This document shows, piece after piece, positions 46,010 to 54,834 of a stretch of DNA of 64,000 nt. Made by a program: the position numbers and the translations under genes. The stretch lies in NCBI GenBank assembly GCA_022561875.1, contig JADFQJ010000013.1, positions 1-64,000 on the forward strand, in the 5' to 3' direction. The stretch is from Bacteroidota bacterium (GTDB taxonomy: Bacteria > Bacteroidota > Bacteroidia > Bacteroidales > VadinHA17). The notes under the pieces were generated by a model. That model ran no database searches, had not been told where the DNA came from, and saw only the letters and a program-made list of their open reading frames with translations. The stretch's first letter is position 1, and the number at the start of each line of letters is the position of its first letter.

Positions 46010-47368
46010 ATGGAAAAACAACCATTTGAACGACCATTTATTAAAAAATTACATTCAGGAATGCCAGGTAAGTTTGGCATGAAAATGGATTTCGATCCTA
46101 TCACGGAAATTGACGGCATTAATGTAAAAGATCTGATCGGTGAATATGGATCTCCTGTGTTTATATTATCTGAGAAAACAATCCGGAAAACTTTAAATAC
46201 TGCCAAAAGGGCTTTTACTACCAGGTATCCAAAAGTCCGGTTTTCCTGGTCATATAAAACCAATTATCTCGATGCTGTATGTAATATTTATCACCAGGAA
46301 GGTAGCTGGGCTGAAGTTGTATCCGGTTTTGAATATGATAAAGCTCTTTCAAACGGGGTTGACGGTAAGTATATTATTTTTAACGGACCGGATAAATCGG
46401 CTGAATATCTCGAAAAAGCTATTCAAAAAAACTCTCTCATCCATATTGATCATTTTGATGAAATGTACATGTTAAATGAATTGAGTGATAAACTGAACAA
46501 AAAACCAAAGGTTGCCATTCGTGTAAATATGGACACCGGCATTTATCCTAAATGGGACCGGTTTGGATTTAATTACGAAAACGGCGAAGCGTGGGATGCC
46601 ATTAACAGAATTATGATCGGTAAAAAGCTTGATCTGGTTGGGCTGCATACTCACATTGGTACATTTCTCCTTGCAGCTAATCCATATAAAATCGCTGCCG
46701 GTAAATTAGCTGATCTGGCAGTAAATATTGAAAACAAATACAATCACAACATTAAATACATTGATATGGGTGGCGGGTTCGCCTCGAGAAACACACTAAA
46801 GGGAGCATTCCTGCCCGGAACAGATACTGTGCCTGATTTTGACGACTATGCTGAAGCAATTACTTCCGGGCTTATCAATTCTCAAATAAAGCCGGACAAC
46901 CTTCCGCTTCTTATCCTTGAAACAGGTCGCGCCCTGATTGATGACGCAGGTTATCTTCTCGGAACGGTACTGGCAAACAAGCGGCTGGCCGACGGCAGAC
47001 GTTCAACCATTCTGGATATCGGGATCAACCTGCTATTTACCTCTTTCTGGTACGAACACATTATTACCCCGGCACAACCATTTTCACATCATACGGAAGA
47101 AACTGCTATTTACGGTCCGCTCTGCATGAATATTGATGTCCTTCGTGAAAATGTTGATTTTCCGTTATTGAAAAAGAATGATCATGTGGTTATTAAACGA
47201 ATTGGTGCATATAATATGACCCAGTGGTTACAGTTCATCACATTACGGCCACGGATAGTTTTGATTGACGAGAAAGGGAAATCACATCTTATCAGGAAAA
47301 ACGAAACACTGGAGGTTTTCAAATCACTTGAAAAAACGCCTGAGTATCTCAACAATTTTAAACTATAA
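46010..47368 (+). CDS. PLP-dependent fold-III decarboxylase (DapDC-like, altered motif)
   Basis: This 452-residue protein belongs to the alanine-racemase-fold decarboxylases (diaminopimelate, ornithine and carboxynorspermidine decarboxylases). The PLP lysine is in FSWSYKTNYLDAV (about residue 85), followed by IRVNMDTGIYPKWDRFGF, GLHTHIGTF and the phosphate-loop YIDMGGGFAS. The catalytic cysteine is present in YGPLCMNIDVL. In DapDC the residues after this Cys are usually ESGD; here they are MNID, so the distal group of the substrate probably differs from diaminopimelate. The gene lies 40 bp after the ATP-grasp gene and 21 bp before the urea-transporter fusion. It is probably not lysA. Confidence 0.85.
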   Translation: MEKQPFERPFIKKLHSGMPGKFGMKMDFDPITEIDGINVKDLIGEYGSPVFILSEKTIRKTLNTAKRAFTTRYPKVRFSWSYKTNYLDAVCNIYHQEGSWAEVVSGFEYDKALSNGVDGKYIIFNGPDKSAEYLEKAIQKNSLIHIDHFDEMYMLNELSDKLNKKPKVAIRVNMDTGIYPKWDRFGFNYENGEAWDAINRIMIGKKLDLVGLHTHIGTFLLAANPYKIAAGKLADLAVNIENKYNHNIKYIDMGGGFASRNTLKGAFLPGTDTVPDFDDYAEAITSGLINSQIKPDNLPLLILETGRALIDDAGYLLGTVLANKRLADGRRSTILDIGINLLFTSFWYEHIITPAQPFSHHTEETAIYGPLCMNIDVLRENVDFPLLKKNDHVVIKRIGAYNMTQWLQFITLRPRIVLIDEKGKSHLIRKNETLEVFKSLEKTPEYLNNFKL

Positions 47369-47389
47369 CCTAACGTAAAACAAAAAGGG

Positions 47390-49582
47390 TTGAATATAAA
47401 ACAAAATGTAAAACTTTTGTATGAGGGGTTACTAAATAGCTATTCACAGGTGTTTTTTTCGAAAAATAAGCTGTTTGGAATTATTCTTCTTATTATCACT
47501 TTTTTCGATCTTCTTGCAGGGCTCAGCGGGTTGCTTGCGGTTTTAATCACCTATTTTGCCGGGCGGGGTATTGGTTTTAGCAAAATAAAAGTTTCCGAAG
47601 GCATATATGGATTTAACAGTTTGCTTGTAGGGCTCGGTCTGGGTATTTATTTCGAACCGGGCATCCCCTTCTTTTTTGTACTGTTCCTTGCTTCCTTGTT
47701 TACCCTTTTCCTGTCGGTAAGCATGGAGGGTATTATTGGAAAGTATGCAATACCGTATTTAAGTCTACCTTTTATTATTTCCATCTGGCTTATTGCTCTG
47801 GCAACCTCGCAATTTGAGGCACTTGGTATCAGCCAGAGAGGCATTTATACCCTAAACGACCTTTATGTTATCGGAGACAAAACCCTGGTGAATGTTTATA
47901 CCTGGTGGAATGATGTTGAAATACCATCCTCTCTAAGAGTTTATTTCTTTTCTCTGGGCGCCATTTTTTTTCAATATAACCTTTTATCAGGAATAATCAT
48001 CGCTCTGGGATTATTGTATTACTCACGAATCGGATTTTCTCTTTCATTGCTTGGTTTTTATTCAGCGTATGTATTTTATATGATCATTGGGGCAAATATT
48101 TCAGAAGCAAATTACAGCTATATCGGTTTTAACTATATTCTTACTGCAATAGCACTTGGCGGGTTTTTTATCATTCCTTCAAAGTGGTCTTACTTATGGA
48201 CAATTATACTCATTCCTATGGTTGCCATAATCACTATTAGTTTGAGTATAATCTTTTCCACCTTTAACCTGCCCATTTATTCTCTCCCTTTCAATATAGT
48301 TGTTCTGCTGTTTCTTTATGTTCTGAAATTCAGAACTAAATCGACGAACCGGCTTACTGATATTTTCATACAACATCATTCTCCTGAAAGAAATCTTTAT
48401 GCTTACCAAACTAATTCCGTGAGATTCAAATACCTTCTGGATACCAGTATTCAGCTCCCGTTCTGGGGAGATTGGACTGTGTCTCAAGGACATAACGGAG
48501 AGCACACTCATAAAGAGGAATGGAAAAATGCCTGGGATTTTGTTATAACCGATGAGACAGGTGAACAGTTTAAAGGAAAAGGGGATTTTACAAATGAATA
48601 TTATTGCTATGAAAAAGATGTAATTGCACCTGCAGATGGTGAGATCGAACAAATTGTCGACGGGATAGAAGATAATATAATCGGAGATATAAACCTTGAA
48701 AATAACTGGGGAAACAGTGTGGTTATCCGGCATAACAATATGCTCTTTTCCCAGGTCAGTCATCTTAAAAAGGGCTCTGTTAAAGTGAAGCCCGGAGAGA
48801 GGGTAAAAAAAGGAACTTTAATTGCCAAAGTGGGAAACAGTGGCAGATCACCTTATCCTCATCTTCATTTTCAATTCCAGTCGGCCCCTTTTGTGGGATC
48901 AAAAACATTCAGTTACCCTATCAGCCATTTTATTCTTTCGAAAGAAAAAGGAGTAGAGCTAAAATCGTACCAAATACCGCAACTAAACGAAAAAGTTAAA
49001 AATATTGAACCAAATCCTATTCTTAAAAATTCGTTTCATTTTATTCCCGGTAAACGGTTTTCATTTAAAATAACACGTGGCGAAAATGTGACAGAAGAAA
49101 ACTGGGAAGTTATTACAGATGCATATAACAATTCATTCTTACAGGAAAAAACAACAGGCAGCAAGGCATATTTTGAAAACGATGGAAATCTTTTCTATTT
49201 CTCACGTTTTGACGGAGATAAGAAATTGCTATTGTATTATTTTTTCCTTGCTGCATATAAAATACAAATGGGTTTTTATAGTGGTCTCGAACTTCAGGAC
49301 AAATTCCCTGTAGACTTGTTATTTAATAAAAGATGGCTCTTTATTCATGATTTTTTTGCCCCTTTCTTCTTCTTTCTGAAAACTGATTTTCATTTACAAT
49401 ACACTAATATGGACAATCCTCTTAATCCGGAAAAAATTGAGCTTACTTCACGGGTTAAACTGAAATTATTCAGAAAAGAGGTTAAAAAGATTGATTTCAA
49501 ATTAATAATGAACACTAAAGGTCTAGAGGAATTAACGATTATGACAAAAAATAAAAAAATTACAGCAATATGCGAAAATTAA
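47390..49582 (+). CDS. Urea-transporter-like membrane domain fused to M23 peptidase
   Basis: This 730-residue protein seems to start at a TTG (47390) preceded by AAAGGG; no ATG occurs in frame near the start. Residues of about 25-320 form ten hydrophobic helices of the urea-transporter (UT) type, including FNSLLVGLGLGIYF and the duplicated half FNYILTAIALGGFF. Residues of about 365-510 are an M23 peptidase domain: HTHKEEWKNAWDFV with the metal-binding Asp, SQVSHLKKGSV, and PYPHLHFQFQ with the conserved H-x-H. About 220 residues of unknown type follow. The combination could move a small amide or export a product and cut peptidoglycan or peptides outside. Its end overlaps the next gene by 13 bp. 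Confidence 0.82.
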   Translation: MNIKQNVKLLYEGLLNSYSQVFFSKNKLFGIILLIITFFDLLAGLSGLLAVLITYFAGRGIGFSKIKVSEGIYGFNSLLVGLGLGIYFEPGIPFFFVLFLASLFTLFLSVSMEGIIGKYAIPYLSLPFIISIWLIALATSQFEALGISQRGIYTLNDLYVIGDKTLVNVYTWWNDVEIPSSLRVYFFSLGAIFFQYNLLSGIIIALGLLYYSRIGFSLSLLGFYSAYVFYMIIGANISEANYSYIGFNYILTAIALGGFFIIPSKWSYLWTIILIPMVAIITISLSIIFSTFNLPIYSLPFNIVVLLFLYVLKFRTKSTNRLTDIFIQHHSPERNLYAYQTNSVRFKYLLDTSIQLPFWGDWTVSQGHNGEHTHKEEWKNAWDFVITDETGEQFKGKGDFTNEYYCYEKDVIAPADGEIEQIVDGIEDNIIGDINLENNWGNSVVIRHNNMLFSQVSHLKKGSVKVKPGERVKKGTLIAKVGNSGRSPYPHLHFQFQSAPFVGSKTFSYPISHFILSKEKGVELKSYQIPQLNEKVKNIEPNPILKNSFHFIPGKRFSFKITRGENVTEENWEVITDAYNNSFLQEKTTGSKAYFENDGNLFYFSRFDGDKKLLLYYFFLAAYKIQMGFYSGLELQDKFPVDLLFNKRWLFIHDFFAPFFFFLKTDFHLQYTNMDNPLNPEKIELTSRVKLKLFRKEVKKIDFKLIMNTKGLEELTIMTKNKKITAICEN

Positions 49583-50922
49583 TTCTTGTCATATCCACAT
49601 GGTTTGTTTTACTTACCATTGCGCCAGGACAAGCGGTGATGAATTTTACAACTCTTGACAAACAGTCTTATGAGCTATATTTGGAAAAGAGGTGGCAAGA
49701 TCTCATATCTCTGGGCAAAAACGGACTTGATAACGGAATCGATTATTTTTACCTGAGGATGCGGATCGGGATAGCATATTATGAGCTGCGTAATTACCGC
49801 CGGGCTATTCCACATTTTCGCAAGGCACTGATATTTAATTCAAAAGATCAATTCACTAATGAATATTTATATTACTCATATCTTTTTTCGGGACGTAATG
49901 CAGATGCTATCAATCTTTCGGAAAAATTCACTGTTCTGCTCCAACAGAAGCTTGGAATAGGAAAAGTGACAGGGCTTAAAAGTTTTTCAGTTTATAATAC
50001 TTATTCATTAAATACAAACCAGGAAAAACTTGATGATTTTAACATCCCTGGTGATACATCTACAGATGGCTGGCAAAATGTAATGCGTAGTTATAATTTA
50101 ATACAATTGAATTTTGAACACGTGGTTTTACCCGGATTGCGGTTGTCTCACGGTTATGGTTATTTTATTAAACAGAGATTTCATTTCTTCCGGCAAGATG
50201 GAATTTCGGGGCTTTATCCGGAAGAGACATACAAACAAATTCAGATTTATGTTTCAGGTGATTTGCTTGTAAGTCATGGTTTTACAGCCGGTCTTACTTT
50301 ACACTATATTAACCTGCGACCTTTGGTCTATTATGAAACGGGAGGAGCAAGAGCATGGCAACCAGGATCAACATACGCTTCCACAAACCGCTCTGATAAT
50401 TTCGCAGGATATTTTTCACTCAATAAAGATCTGGGGACTTTTACTGTTGGGCTTGGATTAGGTGCTGCTAATCTTAATGACAATATACAATTTCAAAAAG
50501 ATTTGTTCCTTTCTGTTTTTCCTCTTGGAAATTTAAATTTCTACCTTTCGTCAAAAGCAACTCATCATTCCGATTTTCTGAATCTCGACAATCCTGTTAA
50601 CAAATGGATATTTGAGCAAAAGATCGGAATTAAGGTATTCAAACCTGTGTGGATTGAGCTTTACGGATCTTTTGGAGAAAAGTCTGATTTTATAGACTAT
50701 AGCGGTACAGTTATTTACAATGAATTTAACCCACTCACCAGCAATATGGGCTTCAACCTGATTTTCTCTCACGAAAAAACAGGAACACAATTATACTTGA
50801 ATTGGCGCAATCAGACAATCAGAAGCTCATTCAATTTTTATTCTGACAATACCATAAATACAATAAACGATAATGTTTTTAACATACAAACAATAACAGG
50901 AGGTGTAAAATGGAACTTTTAA
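49570..50922 (+). CDS. TPR-containing outer-membrane beta-barrel (YaiO-like)
   Basis: This 450-residue protein has a signal peptide (LILVISTWFVLLTIAPGQA). An N-terminal part with two to three TPR-like helices follows (SYELYLEKRWQDLISLGKN, YYELRNYRRAIPHFRKALIF). From about residue 150 the sequence is a strand-rich barrel with alternating aromatics (LRLSHGYGYFIKQRFHFF, FTVGLGLGAANLND, TQLYLNWRNQT), ending in aromatic VKWNF, as expected for outer-membrane insertion. It overlaps the upstream M23 fusion by 13 bp and the downstream TPR gene by 13 bp, so all are coupled. It may form the outer-membrane end of the system. Confidence 0.8.
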   Translation: MRKLILVISTWFVLLTIAPGQAVMNFTTLDKQSYELYLEKRWQDLISLGKNGLDNGIDYFYLRMRIGIAYYELRNYRRAIPHFRKALIFNSKDQFTNEYLYYSYLFSGRNADAINLSEKFTVLLQQKLGIGKVTGLKSFSVYNTYSLNTNQEKLDDFNIPGDTSTDGWQNVMRSYNLIQLNFEHVVLPGLRLSHGYGYFIKQRFHFFRQDGISGLYPEETYKQIQIYVSGDLLVSHGFTAGLTLHYINLRPLVYYETGGARAWQPGSTYASTNRSDNFAGYFSLNKDLGTFTVGLGLGAANLNDNIQFQKDLFLSVFPLGNLNFYLSSKATHHSDFLNLDNPVNKWIFEQKIGIKVFKPVWIELYGSFGEKSDFIDYSGTVIYNEFNPLTSNMGFNLIFSHEKTGTQLYLNWRNQTIRSSFNFYSDNTINTINDNVFNIQTITGGVKWNF

Positions 50923-51545
50923 ATCAATTCAAAATTTATTTCATCGGATTATTGATCTTGCTTATGCCCTTTGGAGCTCTGAGCCAGAAGAGTATATCCA
51001 ATATTATTGATGCTTTCCAGCAAAGTTATATTAATGAGGGTACCGGAAAATACGCAGATGCTATAAAAGTATTGAAAAATGTATATAACGAAGATTCTTA
51101 CGAAATTAATCTGCGTCTTGGATGGTTAACTTATCAGTCAGGTTTTTTTAGTGAGTCTCTCGCTTTTTACAACAAAGCCATTAATCTGATGCCTTATTCT
51201 ATTGAACCACGGTGGGGTGTTGTTTTACCCGCCAGCGCTTTAGGTAACTGGGAAATGGTTATTAATCAGTACCAAAAAATTTTGAATATCAATCCAAATA
51301 ACTCCGTTGCGCATCACCGTCTGGGTTTAATATATTATGGCAGGGATGAATTCCAGGAAGCTTATAAACATTTCGAAAAGGTTGTAAATCTCTATCCTTT
51401 TGATTACGATGGACTAACCATGCTTGCATGGACCAATTTTAAACTCGGCAAACAACGCGAAGCTATAGTGCTTTTCAGTAAAGCCCTTATGAATACACCA
51501 AGTGGTTCCTCGGCACTTGAGGGTTTGCAATTACTTGAGAAATAG
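50910..51545 (+). CDS. Secreted TPR protein
   Basis: This 211-residue protein starts with a signal (FIGLLILLMPFGALSQ) and then at least four TPR units: GKYADAIKVLKNVYNEDSYE, SGFFSESLAFYNKAINLMPY, LGNWEMVINQYQKILNINPN and YGRDEFQEAYKHFEKVVNLY, with a fifth near the end. It should be a periplasmic scaffold. Its start lies inside the end of the barrel gene (13 bp overlap), which indicates translational coupling, and a role as partner of the barrel is likely. Confidence 0.82.
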   Translation: MELLNQFKIYFIGLLILLMPFGALSQKSISNIIDAFQQSYINEGTGKYADAIKVLKNVYNEDSYEINLRLGWLTYQSGFFSESLAFYNKAINLMPYSIEPRWGVVLPASALGNWEMVINQYQKILNINPNNSVAHHRLGLIYYGRDEFQEAYKHFEKVVNLYPFDYDGLTMLAWTNFKLGKQREAIVLFSKALMNTPSGSSALEGLQLLEK

Positions 51546-51643
51546 TTACTGATATTTTTTTAAACCATCCGGCTGTAAACAGCGAACTGTTTTTCTGTCG
51601 TCTGCAGATCGCTGATTACTATGGATATAAAATTCTTAAACAT

Positions 51644-52450
51644 ATGAAAAACAAACAATTTCTTGCAAAAAGTTTCGTTCTGCTTTTTATTCTTTTATTA
51701 TGCAGCAGTCATGATCTTTTTATCCGTATGAGTTCATATTATTTGAAGCCACACAGCAAATCTACCCTTATGTTGTTTAACGGGACTTTCAGCCAAAGTG
51801 AAAATATAATTACACGCAACCGAATGGATGATGTAGTTATAACAGGTCCCTCTTTTTTGAACCATCCGGATACAACTCAATGGTATGATTCAGGAAATGA
51901 AACCATTTTAAACTTTAATACCGGAGAACCAGGAACATATGTTGCCGGTATTTCAACCAGACCAAGAACTATCTATCTTAATGCAGCCGATTTTAATGAA
52001 TATCTTGAACACGATGGCGTACTTGATATCCTTGAAAAACGTAAAGCTGAGAAACAAACGGATAAACCGGTAAATGAAAAGTATGCCAAGCATGTAAAAG
52101 CCATTTTCCAGGTGGGAGAATTACGCACAAATAATTATTTACACGAACTGGGATACCCTCTTGAATTTATTCCGCTCCGGAATCCGTATGAGTTGAAGCC
52201 GGGTGATTTTCTGGATGTAAAACTTTTATCTGAAGGAAAACCGCTGGCTGGTAAATATGTTTATGTACACTCATCTGTAAATGAGGAAACTGGTGAGCAG
52301 CAATTGATCACCAACAACGAGGGAATTATACGGGTCGAAATTAACTGTGCCGGAGAATGGTATCTGCGCACTATTCATATGACAAAAACCACAGAAGAAA
52401 ACACAGATTATCTTTCACACTGGAGTACGCTTACTTTCGGTATCCGATAA
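51644..52450 (+). CDS. DUF4198-like secreted protein
   Basis: This 268-residue protein has a signal peptide and then SHDLFIRMSSYYLKPHSKST, the His-Asp start of DUF4198 proteins, which are found near metal and other transport genes (the His-Asp pair is thought to bind metal in related NikK/CbtA-like proteins). The C-terminal half (YELKPGDFLDVKLLSEGKPL, TNNEGIIRVEINCAGEWYLR) is Ig-like. It follows the TPR gene by 98 bp and probably belongs to the same unit, although a separate promoter is possible. Confidence 0.78.
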   Translation: MKNKQFLAKSFVLLFILLLCSSHDLFIRMSSYYLKPHSKSTLMLFNGTFSQSENIITRNRMDDVVITGPSFLNHPDTTQWYDSGNETILNFNTGEPGTYVAGISTRPRTIYLNAADFNEYLEHDGVLDILEKRKAEKQTDKPVNEKYAKHVKAIFQVGELRTNNYLHELGYPLEFIPLRNPYELKPGDFLDVKLLSEGKPLAGKYVYVHSSVNEETGEQQLITNNEGIIRVEINCAGEWYLRTIHMTKTTEENTDYLSHWSTLTFGIR

Positions 52451-52550
52451 TAATTTTCGGGTTATTGTTTTTTTGTAGTTTTACACTAATGGTATAGTCC
52501 ATAAAAACAGTACCTCGCTATAAAGGCCGGTTTATTTAAGTTTAATTAAA

Positions 52551-52558
52551 TATATTTG
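52551..52558 (+). promoter_or_regulatory. Candidate -7 box for the coiled-coil membrane protein
   Basis: TATATTTG matches TAnnTTTG and lies 28 bp before the ATG at 52587. A TTTA at 52531 is a weak -33 candidate at about the right spacing. Confidence 0.4.
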
Positions 52559-52586
52559 CAGCGAACCGATTTTATATTAAGCAATA

Positions 52587-53501
52587 ATGGAAATAGAGAA
52601 CAAACAGCCTTTTGAAAAAAAGAAATCTGCAAAAGCCGGAATTATTATACTCACAGTTTTTGTTGTAATTCTTTCCCTCGGGCTTAGCGGGCTTATTTTC
52701 ATGTATTTCCACCAGAAGGAAGCAATGGTTGAAATGGAGGCTGTTCTTACAGCAGAAAAAGATTCACTTACAAATGAATTGCAGGATTTGATATTCGGCT
52801 ACGACACCCTGAAAACCTCCAATGATACTCTTAATATAAAACTTGAAGAGGAGCAGAATAAGATACAAAAGCTTCTCCAGATCCAGGCTTCGACTGCGCA
52901 GAAAATACTTTTGTATAAAAAAGAACTGAGCACTCTTCGTAAGGTTATGAAAAGCTATATAGTACAAATCGACTCACTTAACACTAAAAATAAAATGCTG
53001 ATAGCCAGGAATGCCGAATTCCAGATCAGGCTTGAAGTTGCGCAGAAAACCAATAAAGAGTTATCTGCAATAAAAGATGAGCTTTCATTTAAGGTTAAAA
53101 AAGCCTCTGTTATCGTAGCTAAAAATATTCATGCGGCTCCATTGAACAACAGGGGAAAAGAAAAAGACAGAATTGACAAGATCGAAAAAATCCGTGTTTG
53201 TTTTACTCTCAGGGAAAATCCGATTGTTAACGCCGGAAAGAAAGATGTGTACATGCGAATTATACGCCCCGATTCCCTGGTGCTGGCCCTTACACCTGAA
53301 AATATTTTCTCCTTTCAGGAAAAACAAATGATTTACTCAGCCATGAGAACAATTGAATATCTGAATAAAGATGTTGATATGTGCATTTATTTCAATCAAA
53401 ACGAACACTTTATTACTGGAAAATATACTATAGAACTTTTCCTTGAAAACAATCAAATAGGAACAACCTCATTTACTCTCAGGGAGTCGGGTTGGTTTTA
53501 A
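52587..53501 (+). CDS. Hypothetical coiled-coil membrane protein
   Basis: This 304-residue protein has one membrane helix near the N-terminus (residues of about 17-42, IIILTVFVVILSLGLSGLIF) after a basic cytoplasmic tail. Residues of about 48-165 are coiled coil (LEEEQNKIQKLLQ, LYKKELSTLRKVM, IAKNAEFQIR-like heptads). A C-terminal beta-rich domain follows (DKIEKIRVCFTLRENPIVNA ... GKYTIELFLENNQIGTTSFT). The layout is of a periplasmic or surface structural protein. I recall similar proteins as conserved but unnamed in Bacteroidota. It lies 43 bp before a glycosyltransferase gene. Confidence 0.75.
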   Translation: MEIENKQPFEKKKSAKAGIIILTVFVVILSLGLSGLIFMYFHQKEAMVEMEAVLTAEKDSLTNELQDLIFGYDTLKTSNDTLNIKLEEEQNKIQKLLQIQASTAQKILLYKKELSTLRKVMKSYIVQIDSLNTKNKMLIARNAEFQIRLEVAQKTNKELSAIKDELSFKVKKASVIVAKNIHAAPLNNRGKEKDRIDKIEKIRVCFTLRENPIVNAGKKDVYMRIIRPDSLVLALTPENIFSFQEKQMIYSAMRTIEYLNKDVDMCIYFNQNEHFITGKYTIELFLENNQIGTTSFTLRESGWF

Positions 53502-53544
53502 GCAAATTATTGATTTTCTTTGTTTTTCATGAATTATCAGCAAA

Positions 53545-54834
53545 ATGAAAATAGGATTTATTATAGGTAGAATTGGCGGCGTTGACGGAGTAGCGCTTGA
53601 AGCTGAAAAATGGATTCAGGTTCTTAAAAAGATGGGGCATGAAATATTCATTCTTTCCGGTCAGTATCAGGATTGGAAAATTGACCGTGAACATGATACA
53701 CTTGTTCCTGAAATGTCGTTTTTCTCACCTGAAAGTTATTGGGGTCAAAAAAAGGCTTTTTTTCATCCTGATACCAATACTACAGATTTGATTGAGCATG
53801 TTTCACTTTACTCCAGAATTATCTCTGAAAAGATAGTCAAGTGGGGAATTAGCAATAAGATTGATTTACTCATCTCGGAAAACGCTTCGTCGCTTCCCTC
53901 CCATCTTGAAATGGGATTGGGAATAAAGCTTGCTGTCGAGATCCTGGGACTTCCCACCATCACCCATGATCATGATTTTGCCTGGGAAAGGGGCGACAGA
54001 TATCATTCTCCGCATAAGGAAATTAACCGGTTTGTTGAGGAGGCTTTTCCCCTCCGTCTTCCCAATGCATATCATGCTGTTATAAATATACACGCGCAGA
54101 CAACCCTGAAGGAGAAATATAACAGAGATTCTGTGGTTGTTCCAAATGTTATGGACTTCAACATGAGCTTTGGGGTCAAATCTAAAAAGAATAAACACTT
54201 ACGTGCCGACCTTGGTCTTGATGAAGAAGATCTGTTATTATTCCAGATAACCCGTATCGTAGAGAGAAAAGGTATTGAGGTGGCGATAGAGCTTATCCAC
54301 AAGCTGGATAACAAAAATACCAAGCTTGTTATTACCGGAAGCTACAAAGACGATGAGGGGAGTTTGTACTATAATAAGCTTGTCAACCAGATCCACGAAT
54401 TGAAATTAAGCAAGCAAATTATTTTCGCTTCACATATTATACACAACAAGGGTCTTTCAGGAGATGGCAGTGAAACCAGTTATTCTTTATCCGATGCTTA
54501 TGCAAATGCATCCTCCTGTACCTATTTTAGTACTTATGAGGGTTTTGGCAATGCTTTTATTGAGGCGGTTCTTGCAAAACGACCTGTTTTTGTTAATAAT
54601 TACAAACCTGTATTCTGGCCTGATATTGGTAGTAAAGGATTTAAGATAGTTATGCTGAAAGATAATGAGCTTACTGATGATGCTGTTGAGCAAATAAGGG
54701 AAGTGATAACTAATAAAAAACTAAACCGTGAAATTTCGGAATTTAATTATACTCTTGGCAAGAAATATTTTTCATATGATACCCTTGAACAAAAACTGGT
54801 GGAATTGCTTGATATAGCGACCGGTAAGAAGTAA
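53545..54834 (+). CDS. Family 4-type glycosyltransferase
   Basis: This 429-residue GT-B enzyme would transfer a sugar from a nucleotide sugar. The N-terminal half has the GGVDGVALEAEKWIQVLK motif of GT4 acceptor domains and THDHDFAWERGDRY. The C-terminal half has FQITRIVERKGIEVAIELIH and the donor motif YEGFGNAFIEAVLAKRPVF, where the E-x(7)-E pair contacts the nucleotide sugar. Its start is preceded by a short gap. It shares layout and the HDFxWE motif with the N-terminal domain of the 1401-residue protein at 56198, so the two are paralogues near each other. The stop codon lies inside a heptamer-repeat patch. Confidence 0.88.
   Translation: MKIGFIIGRIGGVDGVALEAEKWIQVLKKMGHEIFILSGQYQDWKIDREHDTLVPEMSFFSPESYWGQKKAFFHPDTNTTDLIEHVSLYSRIISEKIVKWGISNKIDLLISENASSLPSHLEMGLGIKLAVEILGLPTITHDHDFAWERGDRYHSPHKEINRFVEEAFPLRLPNAYHAVINIHAQTTLKEKYNRDSVVVPNVMDFNMSFGVKSKKNKHLRADLGLDEEDLLLFQITRIVERKGIEVAIELIHKLDNKNTKLVITGSYKDDEGSLYYNKLVNQIHELKLSKQIIFASHIIHNKGLSGDGSETSYSLSDAYANASSCTYFSTYEGFGNAFIEAVLAKRPVFVNNYKPVFWPDIGSKGFKIVMLKDNELTDDAVEQIREVITNKKLNREISEFNYTLGKKYFSYDTLEQKLVELLDIATGKK

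Noticed and set aside
46010-47368. lysA (diaminopimelate decarboxylase) for the decarboxylase in the operon
   Set aside because: The ESGD motif after the catalytic cysteine is MNID and the neighbours are not lysine genes.
48194-48763. 189-residue minus-strand frame inside the urea-transporter/M23 gene
   Set aside because: It overlaps conserved M23 and membrane segments on the other strand and has no family features.
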